A stretch of 64,000 nucleotides of DNA from Plantactinospora mayteni. Its GTDB lineage: Bacteria > Actinomycetota > Actinomycetes > Mycobacteriales > Micromonosporaceae. The notes beneath the pieces are model-generated. The model did no database searches. It worked only from the letters and a program-made list of their open reading frames with translations, and was not told the DNA's origin. Positions 27,856 to 35,569 of the stretch are shown here, piece after piece. A program made the position numbers and the translations under genes. The stretch lies in NCBI RefSeq assembly GCF_016862935.1, contig NZ_BONX01000036.1, positions 62,001 to 126,000 of the forward strand, read 5' to 3'. The number at the start of each line of letters is the position of its first letter. Positions within the stretch are counted from its first letter, which is position 1.

Positions 27856-28113
27856 CTACCGGTCAGCGTAGTGGTAACGGCAGGCGATGATCTCGACGTC
27901 GTCCTTGGTGATCCGGTACACCAGTCGGTGTTCGCGATCGATCCGGCGGGACCAGAAGCCGGACAGCTCCCCCCGAAGAGGCTCCGGCTTACCGATGCCC
28001 TCGTATCCGTTGCGCATCACGTCCGCGATGAGGTCGTTGATGCGCTTGACCAACTTACGGTCCGTATGGCTGAGGTACTGGCTCCACGCCGTCGCGGTGA
28101 AGACCAGCCTCAC
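27856..28113 (-). CDS. yoeB: Txe/YoeB-family mRNA interferase toxin
   Basis: YoeB toxins cleave mRNA at the ribosomal A site. The 85-residue protein matches the family throughout: FTATAWSQYLSHTDRKLVKRINDLI at the N-terminus, GKPEPLRGELSGFWSRRIDREHRLVYRI in the middle (with the Glu and Arg used in catalysis), and the hallmark CRYHY near the C-terminus, giving the catalytic His-Tyr pair. The GTG start overlaps the antitoxin stop by 4 bp (GTGA). Length and residues look complete. Confidence 0.92.
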   Translation of the reverse strand: MRLVFTATAWSQYLSHTDRKLVKRINDLIADVMRNGYEGIGKPEPLRGELSGFWSRRIDREHRLVYRITKDDVEIIACRYHYADR

Positions 28114-28385
28114 GCGACGTCCCGCACGGTGGCCGGGTCGATCAGATCCCTCTCGGCCGCGTCGCCCTTCTCAAGCTCCTCCATCGATCGGCGCAGGGCT
28201 GCGGCGTTGCTCGGAGTGCGCAGAAGGTACTCGGTTTCCTTCATCGACTCGTACTCCGCGAGTGGCACGATCACCACGGGATCGTGGCCTGACCGGGTCA
28301 CCACCACTTCCTCCGCGTCGTTGATCACGCTGTCGAGTTCGGCAGCCAGGTTCTGCCGTAGCTGGGTGAAGTTCACGGTACGCAT
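28110..28385 (-). CDS. yefM: YefM-family antitoxin
   Basis: The antitoxin of the YoeB pair. The ATG at 28385 (MRTVNFTQLRQNLAAELDSV) is preferred because it follows GGAGG with five bases between and gives the usual family N-terminus; a longer frame upstream would run across the operator. The 91 residues include the YefM core VVVTRSGHDPVVIVPLAEYE and a C-terminal toxin-wrapping segment. A palindrome just upstream is the likely autoregulatory operator. Confidence 0.9.
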   Translation of the reverse strand: MRTVNFTQLRQNLAAELDSVINDAEEVVVTRSGHDPVVIVPLAEYESMKETEYLLRTPSNAAALRRSMEELEKGDAAERDLIDPATVRDVA

Positions 28386-28402
28386 GACCACCTCCAAGGC
28401 AA

Positions 28403-28418
28403 GTACAGAAAACTGTAC
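28403..28418. promoter_or_regulatory. YefM-type operator palindrome
   Basis: GTACAG-AAAA-CTGTAC is a perfect inverted repeat 17 bp upstream of the yefM start. YefM proteins are known to bind palindromes with a TGTACA-like core at their own promoter, and this site has the same core. The TACAGT on the minus strand may be the -10 box, so binding would block RNA polymerase. Confidence 0.6.
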
Positions 28419-28460
28419 CTTACCTGGGTCGTCCGGCCAGGTTCGCACGAAAGATCAACA

Positions 28461-28517
28461 AGTGGGTCGGACGTTGCGCCATGCGAACCACCCGATAGTC
28501 ATTCCGGGCGACCCGCT
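28461..28517 (+). repeat. Dispersed 57-bp repeat, copy C (diverged)
   Basis: The most diverged copy. It is in perfect register with A and B and shares CCATGCGAACCA and the final ACCCGCT. The conserved frame reads RTLRHANHPIVIPGDPL and continues to a stop at 28563. Unlike A and B it lies upstream of the antitoxin rather than beyond the toxin. Confidence 0.55.
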
Positions 28518-28745
28518 ACTAGGACGTTTGACCAGCTCACGCCGCATTCAGGCCAGGCCGTAAGTGGGTCGGTGCGCTCGGAGAAGTCACTCGCGGCAGC
28601 GGGAAGACCATGATCGACATCCGCCCGAGGGGTAGGTACGGCTCCGGTGGGCACGCTGGGACGCGACCACTCGTTCGTGGGATGTCGGTAGCTCGCGACG
28701 GGCAAATAGCCTGAGCCATCGATGCTTCACGGAAGGCCGCTGGCG

Positions 28746-30077
28746 GTGACAGAACGGACGTTGATCACCAAGGCCGCATTGCGCAAGTTGCCGGCCAAGG
28801 CAGACGACGGAACTCCGTACTGCATGGAATGCCGCAGGTACGGTGAGCTTCATCGGATGGTGGCCAGCGGGGTCACGCAGCATCTCGAGTGCGAAGCGTG
28901 GTCCGTGGCGATATACGCCGAGTCGGACCGGCTGACTCACGAGCAGATGATGGCTGGCGAACCGTGTCCCGGTTGCGGCGAGGAACTCGTCTCGCTCGGC
29001 GAGCTGCCCTCGTGGACTGGCAAGGGCACGATGTATCTGACCGCCGAGGAGCAGGCCGCCCGTACGGCTGCGGAGCAGGCATTCAAGGAGCGGCACGCCT
29101 ACTGTCACGCCGGGCGTTGGAGTATGGCGGGTAGCGCGGTCAGCCATTGCGGACGATGCTGCCCGCCGCCTCCGATGAGCCCCGACCAGATCCGCCGAAT
29201 CTCGGAGATCTTTCAGGACAGTGCGGAGGAACGGGTACGAAAGGCACGGCGCGAAGGCGCAACGTACGAGCGCCACGAGTCGGAGCGGCGGCTGCCTGGC
29301 CGAGCCAGGCCAGTCGCTGTGGTGCTACGCGAGTACAACGAACGCCGCGCCGAGGCCCTGGCCACCGGAAAGGGAGAAGACCGGACGTTGATACGGTCAG
29401 CTTTTCCGGACGCGGAGCTGATGTTCCGGTGGCGGATGCAGCTCGGCTGCGGCGACATCGTCGAGATCCTGACGCTTGGCGACGGCCGGCCACCGACGGA
29501 CATGACATGGTCGTGGGGCGGCAGCCCGCTGCGTAAAGGCGCTTACACCTGCACCACTCACCGAACCCCCGAGCCGCCGTACCAGGCGGTGAGCCGCTAT
29601 CTCACCCGGTCAACGCTGGATCTCGAAGGCGACAAGGACCTGCGGCGCGAACCTGAGACGGTCGGCTACTGGACCGTGAAGCTGGAATGCGGACACCTCG
29701 ACCACCAGATCACGCCGCTGGACTGGAAGCCAGCGGACGGCCATCGACAGACGGAACCGAACGATCCCGATACTGTCTCGCAACGCAAAGCCCGGATAGA
29801 ACAGATCAAAGAGCATCTCGAGGCGGCCGAGTACGCGCACGCCATCCGCCAGATCGAGCAGGGCCACCTCGAGCCGGACCCGATGACGACATGCTGGACC
29901 TGCCAATACGAACAACCCATCGTCGCCTTCCAACGAGTGGGCTGGCTGGTACCACCGATCCCCGTCAAGGGCAGATCAGAAGCGGACACAGCGGTCGCTC
30001 CGCGACCGAACCGCGTACAGCTGGAGAAACGCGTAGCCGACCTCGAAGCGGAGATCGCCCGCCTGAAGCAGCAGTAA
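28746..30077 (+). CDS. Cys-rich protein of unknown function with C-terminal coiled coil
   Basis: I do not recognise this family. The GTG at 28746 (MTERTLITKAALRKL) is preferred because GGAAGG lies nine bases before it; an ATG at 28722 precedes that site. The product, about 443 residues, has four Cys pairs (YCMEC near 26, PCPGC near 74, HCGRCC near 138 and CWTC near 389) plus isolated Cys and His residues, suggesting several zinc-ribbon knuckles. WRMQLGCGDIVEILT and WTVKLECGHLDHQ are paired similar segments, so there may be an internal duplication. The last 30 residues (LEKRVADLEAEIARLKQQ) form a coiled coil. It is soluble and converges on the restriction-modification genes. A role with the defence island is possible but not shown. 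Confidence 0.65.
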   Translation: MTERTLITKAALRKLPAKADDGTPYCMECRRYGELHRMVASGVTQHLECEAWSVAIYAESDRLTHEQMMAGEPCPGCGEELVSLGELPSWTGKGTMYLTAEEQAARTAAEQAFKERHAYCHAGRWSMAGSAVSHCGRCCPPPPMSPDQIRRISEIFQDSAEERVRKARREGATYERHESERRLPGRARPVAVVLREYNERRAEALATGKGEDRTLIRSAFPDAELMFRWRMQLGCGDIVEILTLGDGRPPTDMTWSWGGSPLRKGAYTCTTHRTPEPPYQAVSRYLTRSTLDLEGDKDLRREPETVGYWTVKLECGHLDHQITPLDWKPADGHRQTEPNDPDTVSQRKARIEQIKEHLEAAEYAHAIRQIEQGHLEPDPMTTCWTCQYEQPIVAFQRVGWLVPPIPVKGRSEADTAVAPRPNRVQLEKRVADLEAEIARLKQQ

Positions 30078-30200
30078 GTCCAGCCCTCGCGCGCGGCCAC
30101 TGATCGTGCCCGGAATCATCCTCCTGACGCGGGATCATTTGCGTCGGCCGCGACGGCCGGCGCCCGCACAACATGAACATTGTCGTAAGTGATCCCTGGG

Positions 30201-30842
30201 TCACGCCCGTAACGTCATCTCGTTCGCGACCATCTGCGGGACCACCTGTTTGTACAGCTGCCGGGCCAGTCCGGCGACCCTTTCGTGGGCTTCGATCTTG
30301 TTGCGGAACGCCTGCGCCACCTCGGCGATCTCCTGCTGGATGCCCATCGGGGGCAGGGCGATGGGCAGGTTTCTGAGGCTGCTCTGGGTCAAGCTGGGCT
30401 GGACTCCCTGTTTGACCTGCTGGCCAAGGAACTCCAGGACCGCCGGGTGCATCAGGTAGCAGTGGAGATAGAACGGCAGCAGGATCGCTTTCGCGGTTTC
30501 GGCGACCTGGATCCGGATCGTGGATCCGCCCATGAGCATCCCGGCTTCTCGTTCCCCGATGATGACGTGATTGATCCTCCCGCTGAGCCTGGCCAGCAGA
30601 ACGTCGCCGACGGTGAGTTCGTAGCGGCTCAGCCTCCGCACAGCCGCCGGGCTGATCCTGATTTTCGGGGTGTCGGACACCCGGCCGTCGCTGATGTCGA
30701 CAGTGTTGATGACCGCGATACCGTCGGCGTCGTGGTCGCCGACGTTGAGGTCGGAGCCGCTGGGGCCGCCGTTGATGCGGCAGAGGTCGTCGAGGCGACG
30801 GTGCGTCCAGTTGTCGGGGGTGGGACTGATCAGGGGTTCCAT
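30201..30842 (-). CDS. hsdS: Type I restriction specificity subunit HsdS, half-length
   Basis: HsdS selects the DNA target for HsdM. This copy has 213 residues, about half the usual length. It carries one target-recognition domain (about 8-150, with the typical LTVGDVLLARLSG and LPFYLHCYLM features) and one conserved helical spacer (LPPMGIQQEIAEVAQAFRNKI, 162-182). Half-size subunits are known to act as dimers that read palindromic sites. The start overlaps the end of hsdM by 13 bp, so the two are co-translated. It is the last gene of the island's minus-strand operon. Confidence 0.85.
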   Translation of the reverse strand: MEPLISPTPDNWTHRRLDDLCRINGGPSGSDLNVGDHDADGIAVINTVDISDGRVSDTPKIRISPAAVRRLSRYELTVGDVLLARLSGRINHVIIGEREAGMLMGGSTIRIQVAETAKAILLPFYLHCYLMHPAVLEFLGQQVKQGVQPSLTQSSLRNLPIALPPMGIQQEIAEVAQAFRNKIEAHERVAGLARQLYKQVVPQMVANEMTLRA

Positions 30843-32554
30843 GGCTGCAACCGATCGAGTAAGTGGTCCAGTTCATGGTCGGCGGCAACGGCCGCGTCGT
30901 CGAGCCGGCGGAGTTCGGCCCGGAGCGCGGCGGGGCTCGGCGACCGGTTCGTCACGTCCGGGACAGGGGGGCGGAGATAGGTCGATGGTGTGAGGTCGTG
31001 GTCGTGCTCGCGGAGACGTTCGAGGCTGACGGAGACCGCGGCGAGGTTGCCGGTCGGCTGAACCGGGCCGCCGCCGGCCTCGGACCATGTGCGGTAGAGG
31101 TCGACGATGTGCCGGCTACCCTCGTCGGTCAGGATCCGGTGGGTTCTGCCCGCCGGTTCGGTGGCCTTCTTCGCATCGATGAGCAGGACCTCGTGGTCCG
31201 GACGCTGCGTCGGGCGGCCGAGGAGCCAGAGGCAGAGCGGGCTGGCCGTCTCCCGGAACATCTGTTTCGGGAGTTCGACGATGCAGCGGACCACGCCCTG
31301 TTCCACCATCGCGGCGCGGATCTGCCGGCTCTTGCTGGTGGCGACCGACGTGGTGATACTGGGCATCACCGCGACGGCTCGGCCTGCCGGTGCCAGCGCG
31401 CCCGCGATCAACTGCAGCCAGGCGAAGTGCGCGTTGTGGCGGGACGGCTCACCGTACGGCCAGCCGGAAGATGCGATATCCGTTGCCGACCGCCAGTCGG
31501 GCATGGTGAACGGGGGGTTGGTCAGGACGACGTCGTAGGGGCCGCCCCTGACGTCAACGACCTTGAGATCGTCGGGTGGCGGCCCGCCGAGGTCGAGTGG
31601 GCGGCCGTGAACGGCGGTGTTCATGACAGCCAGGCGCCATGCCCGGGAGGCCAGGGCATGACCGCTGACGTTGTGTCCCAGCGACAGGTCTGCTCCGTTG
31701 TCGCGTTGGTGGTCCAGCACGGCGGCGACGATCTCGCCGGAGCCGCAGCACGGGTTGTAAACCCGGTCTTCTGGGCTCGGATCGGCGAGCCGCACCATGA
31801 GGCGAGCCACGCCATACGGGGTGAGGTACTCGTCGTCGCTGGACTTGCGGGCCTGCGCGAATCGATCGAGCAGATGGTCGAAGGCCGCGGCTGCCGTCAA
31901 CCGCCGGCCGACCCTCTCCCGTGGCGCACTCGTACCGGGCTGGACCCAGCGTTGCAGAACCTTGACGCCGATACGGAAGCGAGCCTGCCACCACCTGTCT
32001 CGGACGATCCTGTCCAACAGTTCCGGACGTACGCCGTCGACTGTCGGCAGGGCGGACCACACGTGGGCGAAGAGATCCGGGCTGAGGGTGTCCGTGATGC
32101 GGGTCCACTCTTTCGGGGCGATCGCCTGAACGCAGACCAGCGCCATGATCATCTCCTGGAACATGGTGTGGTCCTGGCTCTGCGTGAAGCCAGGCCCCAG
32201 GCTTTGCCACAGGTCGGCCTTGATGGCTTCGGCGACCATGTCGGGTGCCACCTTCACATCGGAGTGGACATCGGCCAGGCCGGCGGTGAGACGAAAGCGC
32301 CGGCCGTAGGTGGCACCGGCCGTCTCGCCGTCTCGCCGCTCGTCGCGCTGGATCTTGCGGCTGTCGAGCCACGCGGCCACCTCTTCAGCCGCGAAGAGGT
32401 CGGCGGGCACGGTGCTGACGGGGTCGGGAAAATCCGGGTGCCGCCGCATCCAGTTGCTCACCGCCGCCCCATGCACACCGGCCGCCTGGGCGATCTCCAA
32501 CCTGGTCATCAGACGCCGTTCGCCAGCACCGCCGGCAGCATGATCAAGCGTCAT
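30830..32554 (-). CDS. hsdM: N6-adenine DNA methyltransferase HsdM with N-terminal HTH
   Basis: The enzyme transfers a methyl group from SAM to adenine N6. In the 574 residues I see an N-terminal HTH of excisionase/AlpA type (about 16-66, LEIAQAAGVHGAAVSNWMRR), a helical bundle (100-235) and the methylase core. The core has YLTPYGVARLMV (243-254), SAM motif I NPCCGSG (267-273; a variant of DPACGSG) and catalytic NPPF (346-349). The ATG at 32554 lies inside the 3' end of the small membrane-protein gene and has a GGGGG site there. HsdM-HsdS with no HsdR in the window means methylation could occur without ATP-driven restriction, or restriction is done by the neighbouring nucleases. Confidence 0.9.
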   Translation of the reverse strand: MTLDHAAGGAGERRLMTRLEIAQAAGVHGAAVSNWMRRHPDFPDPVSTVPADLFAAEEVAAWLDSRKIQRDERRDGETAGATYGRRFRLTAGLADVHSDVKVAPDMVAEAIKADLWQSLGPGFTQSQDHTMFQEMIMALVCVQAIAPKEWTRITDTLSPDLFAHVWSALPTVDGVRPELLDRIVRDRWWQARFRIGVKVLQRWVQPGTSAPRERVGRRLTAAAAFDHLLDRFAQARKSSDDEYLTPYGVARLMVRLADPSPEDRVYNPCCGSGEIVAAVLDHQRDNGADLSLGHNVSGHALASRAWRLAVMNTAVHGRPLDLGGPPPDDLKVVDVRGGPYDVVLTNPPFTMPDWRSATDIASSGWPYGEPSRHNAHFAWLQLIAGALAPAGRAVAVMPSITTSVATSKSRQIRAAMVEQGVVRCIVELPKQMFRETASPLCLWLLGRPTQRPDHEVLLIDAKKATEPAGRTHRILTDEGSRHIVDLYRTWSEAGGGPVQPTGNLAAVSVSLERLREHDHDLTPSTYLRPPVPDVTNRSPSPAALRAELRRLDDAAVAADHELDHLLDRLQPWNP

Positions 32555-32726
32555 CGTCCGCCCCCTTACGCCCTTCCCGGAAGGCGCGAATCAGCCGTTC
32601 CAACCGAACCGTCCGGCCGTCACTCACGATCACCCAGCCGAGAAACCCGACAGCCAGCACCACGACCACCGGAACAGCGATCCCCGGATCGATGAGCCCT
32701 GCCATGTCCACCAGCCTGGCAACCAC
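32544..32726 (-). CDS. Small single-pass membrane protein overlapping hsdM
   Basis: A 60-residue product starts at GTG 32726, eight bases after GGAGG. Residues about 14-32 (AVPVVVVLAVGFLGWVIVS) form one transmembrane helix, followed by a basic tail (RLERLIRAFREGRKGADDD). It overlaps hsdM by 11 bp, so it is co-translated with the methylase. No family is recognised. A membrane partner directly coupled to a methylase is unusual. Confidence 0.65.
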   Translation of the reverse strand: MVARLVDMAGLIDPGIAVPVVVVLAVGFLGWVIVSDGRTVRLERLIRAFREGRKGADDDA

Positions 32727-32842
32727 GCCCGTTTCCTCCCCTGATGCGGCTCCTCATGGCGTCGACGGTAAGCCGCACGCCGCACGCGGGTCTTGCTCGT
32801 AGCGAGCATACGGCACATTCTGTTTCTCATGGGATACGCGCC

Positions 32843-33672
32843 GGCGCTGTTGCATTGAGCGATCGGATGCTGTGGTGCCGACCGGCGGGGTAGTCAGGCA
32901 TGGTTGACCGGTGAGGTCGGTAGCGCGTTCCCGTCAGTGGTCCGCTCCGACGTCAGCGTTCGCGGGGTTCCGGTTTCCCGCCGGAGGTGATCGTGGTAGC
33001 GGTGCGCTGGTACCTGCGCTACGACCTGTCCTACCGCGACGTCGAGGAACTGCTCGCCGAACGCAGTGTGAAAGTGGATCACGTCACGGTGTACCGGGTG
33101 GTGCAGCGGTTCACTCTCTTGCTGGCCGACGCGGCCCGGTTCGCCCGCCGTGCGCCGGGTGACCGCTGGTTCGTCGACGAAACGTATGTGAAGGTCGCCG
33201 GGGTGTGGCGGTATGCATACCGGGCGATCGATCAGTACGGGCAGGTCATCGACGTGCTGGTGTCGGCCCGCCGAGACGCTGCGGCGGCTCGCCGGTTCTT
33301 CACCCGCGCCCTCACGTCGTTGAAGGTGGTGACCGATGCCGCAGCGGTCTACCCCGCCGTGCTCGCCGACCTGGTCCCGGCGGCCTGGCATCACGTCGAA
33401 CGGTATGCGAACAACCCGGTCGAGGCCGATCACGGCCGGCTCAAACACCGCCTCCGACCGATGCGCGGATTACGGACCGACCGTACCGCCCAGCTGGTGA
33501 TCGCCGGACACGCCTTCGTTCAGAACCTGCGCCGCGGACACTATGAGGTCGCCGTCGACGAACACCCTCGGCAAACGCGTCGCGGCCGCGTTCACCGAAC
33601 TCGCCGCAGCGATCTGACCACGCCACCTGTCCAGACCAGACGCGCCTACCGATCGAACAGCGCAACAGAGCC
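32843..33672 (+). mobile_element. IS6-family insertion sequence, degenerate
   Basis: This 830-bp element is bounded by imperfect 24-bp terminal inverted repeats (32843-32866 and 33649-33672). Both contain the IS6-type core CTGTTGC and end in CGATCGG on the inner side. Its transposase gene is broken by frameshifts. The 8-bp flanks (TACGCGCC and GCCCACCG) do not match, so there is no target duplication. This suggests IS-mediated deletion or a cointegrate event rather than simple insertion. The element splits the defence operon between the Mrr gene and the small membrane-protein gene. Confidence 0.85.
32911..33617 (+). pseudogene. IS6-family transposase, two frameshifts
   Basis: The N-terminus (QWSAPTSAFAGFRFP) is in the frame starting at GTG 32911. 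One extra C near 32975-32980 shifts the reading, and the body continues as EVIVVAVRWYLRYDLSYRDVEELLAE. The DDE region is present (WFVDETYVKVAG, VVTDAAAVYP, NNPVEADHGRLKHR), but a few residues before VVTDAA seem lost relative to the family. A second shift near 33566 moves the normal tail (LGKRVAAAFTELAAAI, stop at 33617) out of frame. The body frame alone runs to 33724. Transposition activity is unlikely unless the shifts are sequencing errors. Confidence 0.85.
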
Positions 33673-33757
33673 GCCCACCGCCCGCATTCGTGGACGGGCT
33701 GCACGACCAAGACCCGGCTCCTGAGCACGAGGCCCCGACCGAAGCCGGAAACTGCCT

Positions 33758-35362
33758 TCAGTCCTCCGGTAGGTCGGGCTGGTCGATCGAGGCCGCGTTC
33801 TTTGGCCGCTTCACGCTGATGACGACGTCTTTCCCGGCATACTTCTTGATCAGGAATATCAGATTCTGGCCGTCGACAAGCTGCATACGTCCATGTTCGA
33901 ACGCCTTCTGGCGGCCACCAGAGGTGAACCATGAGGTCGTGACCAGGATTCCTCGCCCTGCCTTCTTCTCCTCCATGGCACCGGCCAACTCACGGATGTG
34001 ATTGACCCCGACGACGTTCTTGTAGTGCTTGGCCTGGATGATGGTGATTCCGCCGACGAAGGGGTCCGGGTTCCTGACCACCGCGTCGACACCGTCGTCC
34101 TTGCTGGATGTGGTGGTCCATCCCTGCATGCCCATCGCCTCGAAGACCTGGCGCACAAGATGTTCGAACTCCCCGTGTCCCATTTGCATGAGATCGGGTC
34201 GGTGGTCGAGGGTGGAGACGGCGTCGAGACCTTCGATGAAGGCGAACTTACTCAAGTCGAAGACAAGAATGGGCTCGATCGGCTTCAGCGCGTAAGGGTG
34301 CTCAGATACGCGCGCGCGAAGATGCGGCAGACAGTCCGCTGGTTTTACCCGGTCCAGGACGAGTTCTTCGAAAACAGTTCGTTCGACGTCCAAGCTGATG
34401 AGGCACGGGTACTCCTGCCTGCCAGTTGCCGGGTTGATGGAGTCCACGTGCCCGTTGAAGGCAACCTCGCGGAGGCGCTCGTCGGCGTCGAACAGATCTC
34501 GTATGGCCAGCAACGTCACCTGTGCGATCACGTCGCGGTAGAGCCTCTTGATCTCCGAATCCGGCCGCCTGGTCTCGAGTATCGTGTCGGCGTTCTGGCC
34601 ACTCTGGACGTACCGGAACGTCTTCGCCGTCGGTACCACATCAGTTCCCGGTAGCTGTAGCTGGACCACGACCTGCTCTGCGTCGGGGTTGAAGGCAACC
34701 TCCGCGCGACGTGGGAACTGAGGTGGAAGCAGCAATCGCGAGAGCACCTGTTCGCAGTACCTCTCCACGCTTGGCCGGCGTCGCTCGTTGAGTGCGGCGA
34801 TCTCGGCATCGATCCGACGGTTGCGTTCTACGCATTCCGCCTGCTCCCGCGCCATCCGCGCATCGAACGCCGCTCGCGCCTGCGCGAGACGCTGTTGCCG
34901 GTCAAGCTCCTGCTTCTCCCACGACGCCACAGCGTCATCGAACCGCCGCCGCGCCAGCGACACCGCTGCCTCATGCCGTTCGCGGCCCCCAAAAAGCGTC
35001 GACAACATCCCCGGCGCAGCCGGTTCGAATTGTCGCCACTCAGGCCGTTGCGCCGCGACCGCCAAGCTCCCACGATCGAAGGTCAATGGTGTGAAAGTTT
35101 GCTTGAAGCGCTGGAGGTCGACTCGTGCGGCGCGGCGAACGCCCTCGACGAGAAGCCCGTCGAGTATCGCCACCCACCGGGTGACGTCGGCGGTTCTGCG
35201 CTCGGCCTCGTCTCGACGCGAGGCGAGGTATCTCGCCCGCTTGTCCCGCGCTGCGGCAGCGGCGTCGCGCTCGGCGTCGCGCTGATCTCGCTGAGCCTGT
35301 TTCAGCTGGTTCTGCTGCATTCGGAAGAACTCGGAGTTACCCGATCGTCTGTTCGAAGCCAT
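33758..35362 (-). CDS. Mrr-type restriction endonuclease with coiled-coil N-terminus
   Basis: ATG 35362 (MASNRRSGNSEFF) is taken as the start; an upstream in-frame GTG adds five residues. The 534-residue protein begins with a long charged coiled coil rich in QRDAERDAAAAARDK (about 12-200), then a central region of unknown fold. It ends in an Mrr catalytic domain (about 385-510) with the PD-(D/E)XK signature: an Asp in DDGVDAVV (about 422-429) and the QAK triad in TIIQAKHYKN (about 440-449). Mrr nucleases usually cut methylated DNA. In the operon it follows the RAMA-nuclease gene after 207 bp, and the IS6 element lies just downstream. Confidence 0.85.
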   Translation of the reverse strand: MASNRRSGNSEFFRMQQNQLKQAQRDQRDAERDAAAAARDKRARYLASRRDEAERRTADVTRWVAILDGLLVEGVRRAARVDLQRFKQTFTPLTFDRGSLAVAAQRPEWRQFEPAAPGMLSTLFGGRERHEAAVSLARRRFDDAVASWEKQELDRQQRLAQARAAFDARMAREQAECVERNRRIDAEIAALNERRRPSVERYCEQVLSRLLLPPQFPRRAEVAFNPDAEQVVVQLQLPGTDVVPTAKTFRYVQSGQNADTILETRRPDSEIKRLYRDVIAQVTLLAIRDLFDADERLREVAFNGHVDSINPATGRQEYPCLISLDVERTVFEELVLDRVKPADCLPHLRARVSEHPYALKPIEPILVFDLSKFAFIEGLDAVSTLDHRPDLMQMGHGEFEHLVRQVFEAMGMQGWTTTSSKDDGVDAVVRNPDPFVGGITIIQAKHYKNVVGVNHIRELAGAMEEKKAGRGILVTTSWFTSGGRQKAFEHGRMQLVDGQNLIFLIKKYAGKDVVISVKRPKNAASIDQPDLPED

Positions 35363-35569
35363 CAGCCACCCGTCCACGTTGTCAACTCAGGCTATCGATG
35401 ACATCGATTCAGGTCGAGGCTCAAGGTAGCCGCATCGCGACTTTTGGTGGTATCGCGCGACGGTGCCCGCGCTCCCTCCACCCGATGTCGCCCTGCCCGC
35501 CGTTCGCCCGACAACGACGGCAACACGGCGAACAGGCGCCGTCTGGAGCGACCTGCGAGGGTGGCGAGG

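Larger units (their letters stand above)
28386..28745. other. Divergent intergenic region with operator and repeat copy C
   Basis: This gap lies between the divergent yefM-yoeB operon and the Cys-rich gene. It holds the antitoxin operator (28403-28418), the third 57-bp repeat (28461-28517) and the leader of the Cys-rich gene. Nothing else is recognisable. Confidence 0.45.

Noticed and set aside
32835-33680. An 8-bp target-site duplication around the IS6 element
   Set aside because: The flanks TACGCGCC and GCCCACCG do not match in either orientation.
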